Counted from the stretch's first letter, positions 10,412 through 19,781 are shown. The stretch is DNA of 50,722 nt from Phycisphaerae bacterium (GCA_029260035.1 JAJDEA010000018.1:1-50722), one strand, 5' to 3'. Notes: generated by a model from the letters alone, not told the origin. Made by a program: numbers and translations.

Positions 10412-11199
10412 GTCTTTGACGCTGCCTCCAATTGCCCCTCTAACGCGTTGCCGCACTCCGGGCAGACCCCGGACGTATTCCCAGTTAAATCATAGCTGCA
10501 ATGGACACATTGAAAAGGTCTGTGCCGACGTCGACGGATTCTGATGCCAATGAGCACGATAACGGGATAGGCGAGGAGCAGCGCGATCGGAGCCGTCACT
10601 TTCGTGCGTATACCCACTAGATAAACGGTTGGAACGGTCAACGGACTGGCGGAACCGGCTATCGCTGGGGCTGAGGAGACGGTAAGGTCGGTCTCGGAAA
10701 GAGAATCTTCAGGTTTCCCGGCCTCGGCTTGAGATAAATCTCCTGCGGGGTCGCCTTCGTCCTTGCCATTTTCACCAGACGTGTTTTCAACTGATCCGGC
10801 CTGGCTCGGCGAACCGCCTGCAGAAGTGCCCGAAACGCCACCGCCCCCCGAAGGAGGGGGAGTTGCTTGAGTGCGACGAGCCCTCGGCTGAAATCGATTC
10901 GATACAATGGCGTAAGGGCTTATGATGCGCGGCGAGGCATGTTGAATTCGCACGCAAACTAGGTCGTCAGAAGTCCGCTTGACGCGAATCACCCGACTAC
11001 CTCCCATCGGCTCCAGGTAAAATGGTTCTCTGGCGTTGTAACCATAAACACGCACCATGCCATCGGCAAAATAAACATAACCGTGCAAACGATTGGTAAT
11101 GGAAAAGCTCTGATAGACCGGCCAAAAAAACCCAATCATGCCGAGTACAGCAATGCCAATCGAACTAAGCGTCAAGGATATTATCAGCTTTCGTCGCAT
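10408..11199 (-). CDS. Membrane protein with low-complexity linker and C-terminal zinc ribbon
   Basis: 263 aa from the ATG at 11199 (MRRKLIISLTLSSIGIAVLG). A longer reading starts at a TTG and is not favoured. Layout: N-terminal helix (~5-26), an exported domain of about 90 residues, a Gly/Ser/Glu-rich disordered linker (~115-185), a second helix (APIALLLAYPVIVLIGIRI), then the zinc ribbon CVHCSYDLTGNTSGVCPECG. Two membrane crossings place the ribbon in the cytoplasm with the N-terminus. The ribbon is nearly identical to that of the neighbour at 11937-12476 (both contain LTGN(T/V)SGVCPECG), so the two tails share recent ancestry although the membrane parts differ. Function unknown. Confidence 0.68.
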   Translation of the reverse strand: MRRKLIISLTLSSIGIAVLGMIGFFWPVYQSFSITNRLHGYVYFADGMVRVYGYNAREPFYLEPMGGSRVIRVKRTSDDLVCVRIQHASPRIISPYAIVSNRFQPRARRTQATPPPSGGGGVSGTSAGGSPSQAGSVENTSGENGKDEGDPAGDLSQAEAGKPEDSLSETDLTVSSAPAIAGSASPLTVPTVYLVGIRTKVTAPIALLLAYPVIVLIGIRIRRRRHRPFQCVHCSYDLTGNTSGVCPECGNALEGQLEAASKT

Positions 11200-11268
11200 T
11201 ACGCTTGTTGTATCCTTACTGCGTCCCCTGAGCAAACAGCCGTCGAAAAACCTTCGCCACTAAACCTG

Positions 11269-11940
11269 TCACAAGCCGCGTTGTCTAAAACGCATTGCAC
11301 CAAACGCGACACACGCTATGCCCCCAAGTTCGAGAATCCAATTCATCTTTAAGCCGGATAATTGATAACCAATGAGGCGATCGACGTGATGGAAGGAGGC
11401 AGCACGCACAACAATAAACGTGACAAGGAAGGCCGTTCCGACAAGAACCCAACTGTAATCGCGGACGCGCTTCCATGTAAGAAACAATGTCGAAATCATG
11501 ACAGTGGCACCGATGGCTACCATCGAATATATAAACCAGGCTTGGACGATGCCTCGCAAGCTGTACCATCGTTGGGCGCGTGCGATGACCCGAGCTGTAG
11601 ATGTAAATAGACTTTGTAGATCAAGCTGCTTATTGACACAGAGAAACGTAAACAGGAGACTCAAAGCGAGCCAAAGAATCGTATCCTTTCGTCGAGGCCG
11701 AGCTTTTTTTGAACTGCGCACCCGCAGGAAACAGGACCAGCAAAGCGAAGCGGTTATGGCATATGCGCAGACGGCCGCCCAGCCGAAGGCAGTTGGGTCA
11801 CCAATTCGAGGCTTCCAGCCGCCCAACAGTGCTGTTGCGCTCGATAGCCCAATCGACCGCGCAAAGCTGGACAATCCCCACCATGCACCGAGCGCGATGA
11901 CCATTAAGACTATAGCCAACCTGTAAGAGAGAAACTTCAT
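11269..11940 (-). CDS. Multi-pass membrane protein with NKQLDLQ motif
   Basis: 223 aa with five to six hydrophobic helices spread along its length. The segment VNKQLDLQSLFT...RAQRWYSLRG resembles a conserved motif (NKQxDLQ...R...GWY..R) of uncharacterised bacterial membrane proteins. I am not certain of the family name and assign no function. The ATG overlaps the stop of the upstream zinc-ribbon gene (ATGA at 11937-11940), so the two are probably co-translated. The next gene starts 69 bases downstream. Confidence 0.65.
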   Translation of the reverse strand: MKFLSYRLAIVLMVIALGAWWGLSSFARSIGLSSATALLGGWKPRIGDPTAFGWAAVCAYAITASLCWSCFLRVRSSKKARPRRKDTILWLALSLLFTFLCVNKQLDLQSLFTSTARVIARAQRWYSLRGIVQAWFIYSMVAIGATVMISTLFLTWKRVRDYSWVLVGTAFLVTFIVVRAASFHHVDRLIGYQLSGLKMNWILELGGIACVAFGAMRFRQRGL

Positions 11941-12476
11941 TTCTCACTAATCCTCGTTCCGCATTCCGGGCACACGCCGGAAACGTTGCCCGTTAGATTA
12001 TACTGGCATTGCGAACACTGTGGTGGCCCGTCCGGCTCGTCGGGGATGTGTATGGTCGCGAGATGAGCTGCCAACATACCCATCATAGGGTAGATTGCGA
12101 AGAGCCAGCCGCTCAGCCTGATACGATGACTTAGTGTCGCACCAGGCCAGGAACTGAGCAGTTGAGCAACGATTGCAGCTAGGATTGCAGAACCCATGCC
12201 CCATGTGAGAAAACATCTTACAATTGCCGGCCTCGACTTATGGAGAGTTCGACGCGCAAGCATACCAGCGACCATCCAACCGCCCATAGCGCCGAATATC
12301 CCCTCCGCAACAGCTATCTGAATGAATCTCGTTGTTTCAGCAGCCAAATCAACGGCAGAGCCTTGAACGATTTCGATGAGCACAATGACAGCGGCCCCAA
12401 TCACACCGTATGCGAAGCCGAACCCTACAATCGCCAGCGTCAGCGTGAATGATCTCTTATTTACTGCCTGTCTCAC
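11937..12476 (-). CDS. Polytopic membrane protein with C-terminal zinc ribbon
   Basis: 179 aa from a GTG at 12476 with a GAGAGG ribosome site just upstream. Four hydrophobic segments (about 12-35, 50-72, 88-108, 118-142) are followed directly by the zinc ribbon CSQCQYNLTGNVSGVCPECG at the C-terminus. It is the first gene of the minus-strand cluster 12476-10094. The ribbon closely matches that of the gene at 10408-11199, while the membrane portions do not look alike. Function unknown. Confidence 0.65.
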   Translation of the reverse strand: MRQAVNKRSFTLTLAIVGFGFAYGVIGAAVIVLIEIVQGSAVDLAAETTRFIQIAVAEGIFGAMGGWMVAGMLARRTLHKSRPAIVRCFLTWGMGSAILAAIVAQLLSSWPGATLSHRIRLSGWLFAIYPMMGMLAAHLATIHIPDEPDGPPQCSQCQYNLTGNVSGVCPECGTRISEK

Positions 12477-12823
12477 AGGTCCTCTCCGCTAATTCTCCTG
12501 CCACTCCGCACGTTCTAAACGATGACGCTACATTATGGCCTCAGAAGCATACAATCAGCCGCTGTGAAGGGAATGCCAACTGCATTGCGTTGTTGCCATC
12601 GTTCGGCGAGACAGGCTTCGACTCCTAACGATGCAATTATCAACATAGGTGCTATCGATATCGACAGCAATTTGAGGGAAACACTTTATATTATGCGACC
12701 ACAGGCTAGTTGTGTACGGACATGACTCAATCAGACGCGATTGGCGTCAGAGATGTACACCGAATAAGAAAACACTTCGCGACCTGATATGATCAAATAA
12801 GAGGAATGCTCTGGAGTCTCGCT
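12477..12823. other. Intergenic region, no gene seen
   Basis: 347 bases between the start of the zinc-ribbon membrane-protein cluster and the end of the collagen-like gene. Short open frames exist but have no ribosome site and no protein-like composition. It must hold the promoter of the cluster starting at 12476. I see no convincing -35/-10 pair and no terminator with a T-run for the gene ending at 12824. Confidence 0.4.
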
Positions 12824-14614
12824 TTAGGATCGTTTGGTAACTAAATAGCGTTTGGGGCCGCGCATCAAACACAGAAATGCTCCGATCGAAAAATAGCTAA
12901 TGAGACCGAAAGCCCCGCAGAGATTACTCGACGCGCTTGGTTCGTCGCCCGTTGAATCAGGTATAGGCTGAGTTGGCTCAGTGCTTGGTGCATCTTGGCC
13001 AGCCAGTCCTTGTGGCCCCTGCGGTCCTTCAGAACCTTGCGGTCCAGTCGGGCCCTCCGGCCCTGCTTGGCCGGTTGCACCAGAACTACCCGCTACACCA
13101 TCGTCGCCTCGACAATCGAATATGTCGATTACGTCATCACCGTTTTGATCCTCTTCGTCATCGGCAACACCGTTTTCGTTTAAGTCCCAACAGGCAGAGC
13201 CGTTCGAGCCAGATGTGCCAGCGCCTCCAGTTGCGCCACTCGGCCCCTGAGACCCCGTTGCCCCTTGTGGTCCCTGACAATCGTTTACATCAAATAGCCC
13301 GTCACCATTTGTATCCTCGACAGAATCGCCGACGCCATTCTCGTTCGTATCCCAGCACTTAATTGGCTGCGCTGGAACAACAATAACGGGGGCATCACAG
13401 CTTGCGATGTTCCCTACACTGTCCATCGCAGTGAACGTTACATCTGTCACGCCAAGCCGCAAGTCAAAAGGAGTGTCTAAATCGCTTGCGATGGTCACGG
13501 CAGAACAGCCGTCCGTCGCAGCTACACTGCTAAGAAACGCCATGATGCTTGGATTGGATAGCACGTCACCCGCTGGAATCCCGGTAGTCAACACGCTATC
13601 AACAAAAAGGGGCATCGGACAGCTTATCGTCGGCACTTCCGTGTCAACACCAGTGTATGCAAAGGTCGCTGGCGGGATCAAATTACCGCTAGGATCAGAT
13701 GCCGAATTATTGACAGTAAAAGAATGATCCTGCAAACAAACAATGTTGTCGAAAACGTAAACAAACGTTTGATCATTTACGACAAGCGGAGGATCATTCG
13801 CAATGACAACACTTCCGTCTACCCCTACTCCATAAACCAGCGTTCGCCCAATCGTATCAACATCCATTGGTTGATCGAACACGACAACAAGCTCATCATT
13901 GGGGAACGGAAGCAATGAAGAAGGCGTCGGTACGACGTCGGCTACAGAAGGAGGAAATGCATCTGTCGTTGGCAGAGCATTTCCCAACGCGATGCCGCTG
14001 CTGACGATCGCTGAATCCGTACTGTCAATGCATCCGCTCAGATCGAGATCGTACTCTGGAACGTAACTCGCGTTTCCAATACAGGTGCCAATCGCGCCGG
14101 CCACTGTGATGCTATCGAGTACATCTACGAATCCATCACGATTCGCATCGCCTTGAAGTATGTGAATTACAAATACGGCTTGCCCGCCCTGACTGCCATC
14201 GCCACTTCCCGAAGAAAGGTCTGCGTTATGCGGGTCGGCTATTTCACCATCCAGCAAATTCCCAAGATTGTCTGCAATCGTGTGGTCGAGTACAAGCGTC
14301 ATCAAGTCGGCAGATACAGCTGGAAATGTAATGATGATGTCATTCGTTGCTACGTTTAATGGCGAAACAATGGCATTGATTTTTCCCAGGTTCAATGTGC
14401 GGACAGTTACAGCAGTGGGCGGCACGACCACCTGTGTGTCAAATGAAACAGATATCTGATCAAATGGCTGGTCGTCTACAACGCCTCTCGCGGGCGCGGG
14501 ATTAACGAAGCTAACCTTAGGAGATTGTGCAGCCGATCGAGAAACCCCACAAGCGCAGACAATCAGAATCGACACCCCAGCGAGGCAACTCTCGGCCAAA
14601 GTCCACTTTTTCAT
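12824..14614 (-). CDS. Collagen-like, calcium-binding-repeat surface protein with C-terminal membrane tail
   Basis: 596 aa, start supported by a GGGGGGAAG ribosome site. A signal peptide (~1-31) is followed by an SbsA-type Ig-like domain (VSFVNPAPARGVVDDQPFDQ), a dockerin-like EF-hand pair (GDANRDGFVDVLDS at ~153 and DLDLSGCIDSTDSA at ~190), a second Ig-like domain and a HYR-like domain containing VTDVTFTAMDSVGNIASC. Then come two units of a Cys-bounded EF-hand module (CWDxNENGVxDxxED.NGDxxxDxxDC), each followed by collagen Gly-X-Y triplets: nine at ~447-473 and thirteen at ~502-540. The tail CGAFGLISYFSIGAFLCLMRGPKR is a Cys-Gly, hydrophobic helix and basic end, resembling CTERM-type sorting signals. 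Likely a cell-surface or matrix filament protein; no catalytic motif. Confidence 0.8.
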   Translation of the reverse strand: MKKWTLAESCLAGVSILIVCACGVSRSAAQSPKVSFVNPAPARGVVDDQPFDQISVSFDTQVVVPPTAVTVRTLNLGKINAIVSPLNVATNDIIITFPAVSADLMTLVLDHTIADNLGNLLDGEIADPHNADLSSGSGDGSQGGQAVFVIHILQGDANRDGFVDVLDSITVAGAIGTCIGNASYVPEYDLDLSGCIDSTDSAIVSSGIALGNALPTTDAFPPSVADVVPTPSSLLPFPNDELVVVFDQPMDVDTIGRTLVYGVGVDGSVVIANDPPLVVNDQTFVYVFDNIVCLQDHSFTVNNSASDPSGNLIPPATFAYTGVDTEVPTISCPMPLFVDSVLTTGIPAGDVLSNPSIMAFLSSVAATDGCSAVTIASDLDTPFDLRLGVTDVTFTAMDSVGNIASCDAPVIVVPAQPIKCWDTNENGVGDSVEDTNGDGLFDVNDCQGPQGATGSQGPSGATGGAGTSGSNGSACWDLNENGVADDEEDQNGDDVIDIFDCRGDDGVAGSSGATGQAGPEGPTGPQGSEGPQGPQGLAGQDAPSTEPTQPIPDSTGDEPSASSNLCGAFGLISYFSIGAFLCLMRGPKRYLVTKRS

Positions 14615-14897
14615 ATTACTTCCCCCCTCTTGGAAGCGTTTAGTCTAGACGCAACAACCTCACAGCATCACCAGCCTTGGTCCATTGATTGTGCGACCAA
14701 GATCTTGCGGCAGATGCCGCTACCCCCGTCTACAAGTGCACAAACACCTCTATTCTGCCTTCGCGCATTGATATGTGATTATAGCACAAATGAAACGGCG
14801 TCAACTAATGCCCTTTATGGGACGCTAAGGCGCTTATGCGGATACAATGCGTTCAAGCGGTTAATCACGGCTGATATGCCCAAGCTCGTTTCATTAT
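14615..14897. other. Intergenic region, nothing recognised
   Basis: Bases upstream of the collagen-like gene, presumably containing its promoter. No open frame with protein-like composition and no repeat is apparent. It ends where an IS3-like remnant seems to begin (TGACCTGACCCC at 14898). Confidence 0.35.
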
Positions 14898-15145
14898 TGA
14901 CCTGACCCCGTAAACCCGATCCAGGGTGAGATTGATAGACTCTGGCTTGGATCAATGAATCAAGGGAGGTCGAATAGATGGCTCACAAACGGTTTACTAC
15001 GGAGCAGATGCTTCACTTGGCGGAGGTCGAGATCGCCACAAGGGCAAGTTGGTTCCTGAGGCGCGCAGGTCACCGGGGGGATCACCGTCTTGGCCATGCA
15101 AAACACACGTTTGATCGTTACTCGAATAGCAGTCTCAGCGCTTGA
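14898..15145 (+). pseudogene. Remnant of an IS3-type transposase (OrfA N-terminus)
   Basis: An ATG at 14978, with a GGGAGG ribosome site, opens a 55-codon frame beginning MAHKRFTTEQMLHLAEVEIA. That matches the start of IS3-family OrfA proteins ((K/R)KRFTxEQI...L.E.E), including the first helix of the helix-turn-helix. After ~20 residues the similarity is lost and the frame runs into the oppositely oriented gene ending at 15118. The stretch starting at 14898 (TGACCTGACCCCG) resembles a terminal repeat of this family. No OrfB, right end or target duplication is visible, so this is a decayed fragment. Confidence 0.4.
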
Positions 15146-15993
15146 CGAAAACGGTCATCGGCAATCTTGATGTCTGCTTCACGGTATCGAGCTTGCCACC
15201 ACTCGTGGCGTTTGGCGGCTTTGTAGGTCGGCCCTTTGCTTCGTAGTTTTTCGTTTCCCGGATCGGATGCGGAGAGCCGAATGTGTTCTGCAAACTCAGA
15301 ATCGGTTTGTGCAAGCTCTTTCTCAATTGCCGCATCAAGTTTCTCCGAAAGAAGAACCGTTGTCACAGCATCCCGGTAGTCATCCAAATCGGGAATTTTC
15401 TCGGCTAGTATTTTCGAAAGCGCAGCACGCTGCTCTGGGCTCCGATACTGCCTCACTACTGCCCTCCACTGCTTTCGAGTCAGCTTGAAGCTAAGTTGAG
15501 TCTCATACACAACGTCCGCATCCGCTGCTTCTTCATGTACTGCAGTCAGACATGCTAGCAAATTAGATATCTTGGCGTTTCTTGCAGCCTGTGAGGCGAG
15601 TGGATCCCGGTCTTCGAGCAGACGCTCCCACCTTATCTTTAGCTCCGAATCGGTGCAGCTTATGTTGAATCGATCTATCTGTTGTTCACGAATCGTGGTT
15701 CGAATATGGTCGGCAAGTCTCTTGACTTCATACTGCCGCCTGATTGTCTCTACCTCTGCGATATCGGATTCCGTACGGGGGTCACGCTCATGCTCGTATG
15801 CAAACCGAATTCTTGCCATCTCGGTTGCCACCTTAATCGCAGAGTATGGCACTTCGTGGCCGTTTACGATAGCGACTGCTACATCGTGCCGAGCGTTCGC
15901 CGAAGAGCCACCTTCCTCTGCCAAGGCAATGACGCTGAACAGGATCACTGTATTTGCAGCAAGAACCGTAACTCGATTTCGTATTGCGTTCAC
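15118..15993 (-). CDS. Secreted helical protein resembling a SurA N-terminal (chaperone) domain
   Basis: 291 aa from a GTG at 15993, chosen because AGGTGG lies eight bases upstream; the frame is open to 16005. A signal peptide (about residues 1-25, ending in ALA) precedes the segment VAVAIVNGHEVPYSAIKVATEMARIRFAYEHE. That reads like the start of SurA/PrsA-type chaperones (a short strand with NGxxI/V, then long helices). No peptidyl-prolyl isomerase (parvulin or FKBP) domain follows; the rest is charged and alpha-helical. It could be a periplasmic folding helper or an unrelated secreted helical protein. It stands alone on the minus strand, just downstream of the nitrate/ACIII operon. Confidence 0.6.
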   Translation of the reverse strand: MNAIRNRVTVLAANTVILFSVIALAEEGGSSANARHDVAVAIVNGHEVPYSAIKVATEMARIRFAYEHERDPRTESDIAEVETIRRQYEVKRLADHIRTTIREQQIDRFNISCTDSELKIRWERLLEDRDPLASQAARNAKISNLLACLTAVHEEAADADVVYETQLSFKLTRKQWRAVVRQYRSPEQRAALSKILAEKIPDLDDYRDAVTTVLLSEKLDAAIEKELAQTDSEFAEHIRLSASDPGNEKLRSKGPTYKAAKRHEWWQARYREADIKIADDRFRQALRLLFE

Positions 15994-16125
15994 AGAAGAT
16001 TCCACCTATGACAATTGAATACAGAGACCATGATAGCCTGAGGAAGTTCCTACGGAAAGGTTGCCGACGGGGTCTCGCCTTGCTCGCAGGCTTTTTTGTG
16101 GACCGGCGCGCCTTGGCGCCTCGAT

Positions 16126-17286
16126 CTACTGATGATGATGCAGGCTCGCTTCCAGCAGTGGGTCGGAAACAGGAACCGGTGGAAACGAGCGGAAGCTGCG
16201 GATGAAGATTAGCATGAATAAGCCCGGAGCCCCGACGGCCATGCCTAGTTCAACGACGCCGAAGGTGACAACCTCGTGCCCCACTGCCGACGGGTAAATC
16301 AACAGGTACAGATCCAGCCAACGCCCGACGAGGATCATGCATGCCACCTTGACAAGCATATTCGGATTCCGTTTGACCGATTTGGGGAGCAGAATGAAGA
16401 ACGGGAGCAGCCATGTGATCACCATGTTCGCCACGAACAGCGGCCCCCATCCACCGGTGAGCCGCCGAATGAAATGGCCGGTTTCCTCGGGAAAGTCGGC
16501 GTACCAAATGAGCATGTACTCACTGAACCAGATGTACATCCAGAACGTGCTGAACCCAAAGAGCAGTTTACCGATGTCGTGGAGGTGCTCCTCGGTCAAC
16601 ACGTGCCGAAGCGGGCCGACGCGATGAAGCCACACCACCAGTAACACCATTGCGGCCAACGCGCCGAGGAACAATCCCGCGAAGTGATAGACGCCATACA
16701 TGGTGCTATACCACTCGGGCTCCAGCGACATGACCCAGTCGAAGCAGGCCATCCAGAAGGTCAATCCGAAGACGACAAGAAACAGTGCGGACAGCCGGGT
16801 GTTGGACGCGGACAGCGACGCGTCGCCGTTTTGATCCTGCAACCTGGACCTGCGCACGATGGCTCTAATGAGCAGTAGCCAGATCGCCAGGAATACAATG
16901 GTGCGGGCGAGGACGAACGGGTAGCTCAGTATGACGCCCTTCATGCCAACAGCGTGTTCGCTGGTCCAGGGGTAAAGTGACTTACCGGCGAGCAGGGTAA
17001 TCACAATGCCCCCAGCTGCCCAGGGAAGAATGCCGCACATGGCCTCGGGCACCCGCCTCAGTGCCACAGCCCAGTGAGCGCCACAAACGTACTGAAACGC
17101 AATGAAAAGCGCGGCCCCGAGGCCCATACCGAGCAGACCGATGTTGACGAGCAAGAAGCTCGAGAGCGCACGCTGCGGGGCCAGCAGTAGCCCCAGGCCG
17201 AACGTCACGACGCCGAGAATCGCGAACCACTTGAACAGACCGTAAGTTCGGTCGGACAAATTGAATGCTCCGTGCTTCAGGGTCAT
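16126..17286 (-). CDS. actF: Alternative complex III subunit ActF (quinol:cytochrome c oxidoreductase membrane subunit)
   Basis: 386 aa with about ten transmembrane helices. It belongs to the ActF/NrfD-like membrane subunits of ACIII, the Mo-lacking quinol:cytochrome c oxidoreductase that replaces the bc1 complex in many Bacteroidota, Chloroflexota and Planctomycetota. The ActF assignment rests on its place as last gene of an actA-F set, on the N-terminal FALVNxGxxGxGLGAALFIAFQYVxGAHWAVAxRR-like region, and on the FWMACFDWVMSLEPEWYSTMYG motif typical of ActF. Its ATG overlaps the actE stop (ATGA, 17283-17286). It ends in a His-rich tail (LHHHQ). In known structures ActF contributes proton-path residues but holds no quinol-site haem. 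Confidence 0.9.
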   Translation of the reverse strand: MTLKHGAFNLSDRTYGLFKWFAILGVVTFGLGLLLAPQRALSSFLLVNIGLLGMGLGAALFIAFQYVCGAHWAVALRRVPEAMCGILPWAAGGIVITLLAGKSLYPWTSEHAVGMKGVILSYPFVLARTIVFLAIWLLLIRAIVRRSRLQDQNGDASLSASNTRLSALFLVVFGLTFWMACFDWVMSLEPEWYSTMYGVYHFAGLFLGALAAMVLLVVWLHRVGPLRHVLTEEHLHDIGKLLFGFSTFWMYIWFSEYMLIWYADFPEETGHFIRRLTGGWGPLFVANMVITWLLPFFILLPKSVKRNPNMLVKVACMILVGRWLDLYLLIYPSAVGHEVVTFGVVELGMAVGAPGLFMLIFIRSFRSFPPVPVSDPLLEASLHHHQ

Positions 17287-17882
17287 TTCGGCTCCGTTCC
17301 TGCGGGCTGAGCGGGGGCGGCAGCCTGCATCGACCGAATGTAGTTGATAATCTCCCAGCGATCCTCGCGCGACACCTGAGCCGCGTGCCCGGGCATGTTG
17401 CCCTGGCCCAACGTGATGACGTGGAAGATCTGTCCGTCCTTCATATTGACTGCGTGTTCAAGCAGCAATGAGGGCGGCGGCGGGAAGCCCCGCTTGGACA
17501 CCATCCCATCGCCAGCGCCCGAGGGTCCGTGGCAAGGCTGGCAAAACACGGTGAATGCAGCGCCGCCGCGTGCCAACGCAGCGTCATCATCCATGGGTAA
17601 CGGATTGACCAATTCCTCACCAGCGCGAAGGGCGTCCTGCTCGGTGAGTTCATAGCGAAACGGCAGCAGACCACGGGCGATAGTCCCCGGCGCGGGTTGG
17701 CGAAGCGTCTTGCCGTCGGCGGTGCTGGGATTGGGTTCGAAAGCCTGATAGGTAGGTCCGTGGACCATGTCCGGCATAATCTCGAGATTCGGGCGTGAAA
17801 AGTCTCGGGCCGCGGCGAAGCTGAGCACAACGGCAACCACCATGAATGCGGCAAGACTGAGGTTGAGTGTTCGCACTGACAT
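17283..17882 (-). CDS. actE: Alternative complex III subunit ActE, mono-haem cytochrome c
   Basis: 199 aa. An N-terminal hydrophobic helix (~8-25) anchors or exports the protein. One c-type haem site, CQPCH (114-118), is followed by GPSGAGDGMVSKRGFPPPPSL, typical of the ActE/class I cytochrome. The probable axial Met is in GQGNMPGHA. Family role: passes electrons from the ActA haems toward the soluble acceptor on the periplasmic side. Unlike lipoprotein ActE versions there is no lipobox Cys after the hydrophobic segment, so it is probably held by its uncleaved helix. The ATG at 17882 shares one base with the actD stop (TGATG), fixing the start. The C-terminus is a short Ala/Pro-rich tail. Confidence 0.9.
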   Translation of the reverse strand: MSVRTLNLSLAAFMVVAVVLSFAAARDFSRPNLEIMPDMVHGPTYQAFEPNPSTADGKTLRQPAPGTIARGLLPFRYELTEQDALRAGEELVNPLPMDDDAALARGGAAFTVFCQPCHGPSGAGDGMVSKRGFPPPPSLLLEHAVNMKDGQIFHVITLGQGNMPGHAAQVSREDRWEIINYIRSMQAAAPAQPAGTEPK

Positions 17883-18439
17883 CACAACAAATCCTGATCT
17901 ACACGCTCTTCGAGGTGCGATACGCCGAAGCTACGGAGCATGGCACTGACTTCACCCAGATCGAAGGTGGCGTCCGTCTCTTCGATCACCAAGGCAAAAC
18001 GGTTATCTGTCACGCCCGAGGCAGCCAGTCTCGGACGTTTCCCCGGCAACAACCTACGCCCCACTAGAAACACCGCCACGGTGCTCAGCGCTGCAAACAG
18101 CACCATCACCTCGAACGTGACGGGCACAAACGCGGGAAGCGAATTCCACGGTTTGCCACCGACATTGATGGGCCAATCCGTAGCCGACGTCCAGAATTCG
18201 AACCAAACTTTGAACGACGCTCCCGCTAGGCCCAACGCGAAGCAAACCCACGGCAGACGAGACGGCCGAAGCCCCATAGCCTTGTCGAGTCCATGGATAG
18301 CATAGGGCGTGTACACGTCGGCGATGACGAGTCCACGCTCACGCGCTGCATTCGTCGCTCCTAGGATATCCTCCTCGCGTTCGAACACGGCGAGCAAGAA
18401 CCGACGATTGTCGTCGCGGCTAATGAGGTTTTTTGCCAT
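17882..18439 (-). CDS. actD: Alternative complex III subunit ActD (DUF3341)
   Basis: 185 aa. Matches the ActD/DUF3341 pattern: an N-terminal cytoplasmic ferredoxin-like fold beginning [22 protein letters not shown] and the [20 protein letters not shown] segment, then two transmembrane helices (~82-102 and ~125-148), then a C-terminal soluble part with [14 protein letters not shown]. In solved ACIII structures ActD has two helices and a cytoplasmic domain, binds no cofactor and is structural. The start lies 20 bases inside the end of actC, and the stop shares one base with actE, so it is translationally tied on both sides. Confidence 0.92.
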   Translation of the reverse strand: MAKNLISRDDNRRFLLAVFEREEDILGATNAARERGLVIADVYTPYAIHGLDKAMGLRPSRLPWVCFALGLAGASFKVWFEFWTSATDWPINVGGKPWNSLPAFVPVTFEVMVLFAALSTVAVFLVGRRLLPGKRPRLAASGVTDNRFALVIEETDATFDLGEVSAMLRSFGVSHLEERVDQDLL

Positions 18440-19781
18440 GATTCAATACGCCCTTTACCTCCGCGATGGCGATCACGGGAACGAACCGGCAAAACAATAG
18501 AAATAGCGTCAGGAACAAACCGAAACTGCCCACAAGCGTTGCGATCTCAATCGATGTCGGCACATAACCAGTCCAGTTTGACGGCAAGTAGTCGCGGTGC
18601 AGCGACGTCACAATAATCACGAAGCGCTCGAACCACATCCCGATATTGATCAGGATGGTCACCGCGAACACAATAGCCATATTCGACCGCACCCACTTAA
18701 ACCACAGGAGCTGAGGACTCAAGACATTGCAGGACACCATGATCCAGTAGGCCCAGCAAAGCGGACCCTTCGCTCGATTGATGAACGCAAACTGCTCGTA
18801 TTGATTATTCGAATACATCGCAGTCACGAACTCGGTCGCGTAGGCCATCGTGACCATGCCGCCGGTCGCGATCAGCAGCTTGCACATTGCACCAACGTGA
18901 CGCTCGGTGATATAGTCCTCCAGGCGCATCGTCTTGCGGGCAATCAACATGAGCGTCAGGACCATCGACATTCCCGAGAAGATCGCACCGGCCACAAAGT
19001 ACGGCGGAAGAATCGTCGTGTGCCACCCCGGAATCACCGACGTCGCAAAGTCCCAACTCACGATAGTGTGCACAGAAATAACGAGCGGCGTGGCCAAACC
19101 CGCCAATAGCAGATACACCGTCTCGTAATGGAACCACGTGCGGAATGAACCGTTCCATCCAAGGCTCAAGAAGCCAGCCACCGTCTTCCGCCAGCCTCGC
19201 GCGAGCCGATCTCGAAGCGTGGCCAAATCCGGAACCAGGCCGAGATACCAGAACACGAACGAGATCGTGAAGTAGGTCGAAATCGCGAAGAAGTCCCACA
19301 CCAACGGTGAACGGAAGTTGATCCACAGAGGACCTCGCGTATTTGGGTAAGGCATCATCCAATGCGCCAACCAGGGGCGACCCATGTGAATCAGTGGGTA
19401 AATGCCCGCACAGATGACGGCAATGATCGTCATCGCCTCAGCGGCTCGGTTGACGGACGTTCGCCACTTTTGCCGGAAAAGGAACAGCACCGCCGAAATG
19501 AGCGTTCCGGCGTGGCCGATGCCGATCCAGAACACGAAGTTGGTAATATCGAAGGCCCATCCAACGGTATTGTTGAGTCCCCAAGTGCCGATTCCAGTTA
19601 GCACCTGATAGACGACCGCGACGAGTCCCAGCAGGAGCATTGAACTAGACACTGTCAGGGCGATCCACCACGATACATGAGGGCCGCGCTCCAATGACGA
19701 ACAAACGTCATCGGTCACCTGCCCAGGTGACTTGTCCCCGAGAATCAGGGGTTCGCTGATCGTCGCATGCACGCTAGCCAT
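18420..19781 (-). CDS. actC: Alternative complex III subunit ActC (NrfD/PsrC-type quinol-binding subunit)
   Basis: 453 aa from the ATG at 19781 ([13 protein letters not shown]), which lies 8 bases inside the end of actB. A longer frame upstream is Arg/Thr-rich and non-conserved. About ten transmembrane helices of the NrfD/PsrC family. The block [20 protein letters not shown] plus the IHMGRPW segment is characteristic of ActC, where the quinol-binding site and proton path lie. ActC and ActF are distant homologues. Family role: oxidises menaquinol or ubiquinol at the periplasmic side and hands electrons to the Fe-S clusters of ActB. No truncation or unusual residue was noticed. Confidence 0.93.
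   Translation of the reverse strand: MASVHATISEPLILGDKSPGQVTDDVCSSLERGPHVSWWIALTVSSSMLLLGLVAVVYQVLTGIGTWGLNNTVGWAFDITNFVFWIGIGHAGTLISAVLFLFRQKWRTSVNRAAEAMTIIAVICAGIYPLIHMGRPWLAHWMMPYPNTRGPLWINFRSPLVWDFFAISTYFTISFVFWYLGLVPDLATLRDRLARGWRKTVAGFLSLGWNGSFRTWFHYETVYLLLAGLATPLVISVHTIVSWDFATSVIPGWHTTILPPYFVAGAIFSGMSMVLTLMLIARKTMRLEDYITERHVGAMCKLLIATGGMVTMAYATEFVTAMYSNNQYEQFAFINRAKGPLCWAYWIMVSCNVLSPQLLWFKWVRSNMAIVFAVTILINIGMWFERFVIIVTSLHRDYLPSNWTGYVPTSIEIATLVGSFGLFLTLFLLFCRFVPVIAIAEVKGVLNHGKKPH

Noticed and set aside
10005..10544. 179-codon plus-strand frame
   Set aside because: Overlaps two minus-strand genes joined by ATGA and shows no start signal or conserved motif.
16077..16097. GCCT/AGGC hairpin with six T on the plus strand
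   Set aside because: Four-base stem and no plus-strand gene upstream; probably chance.
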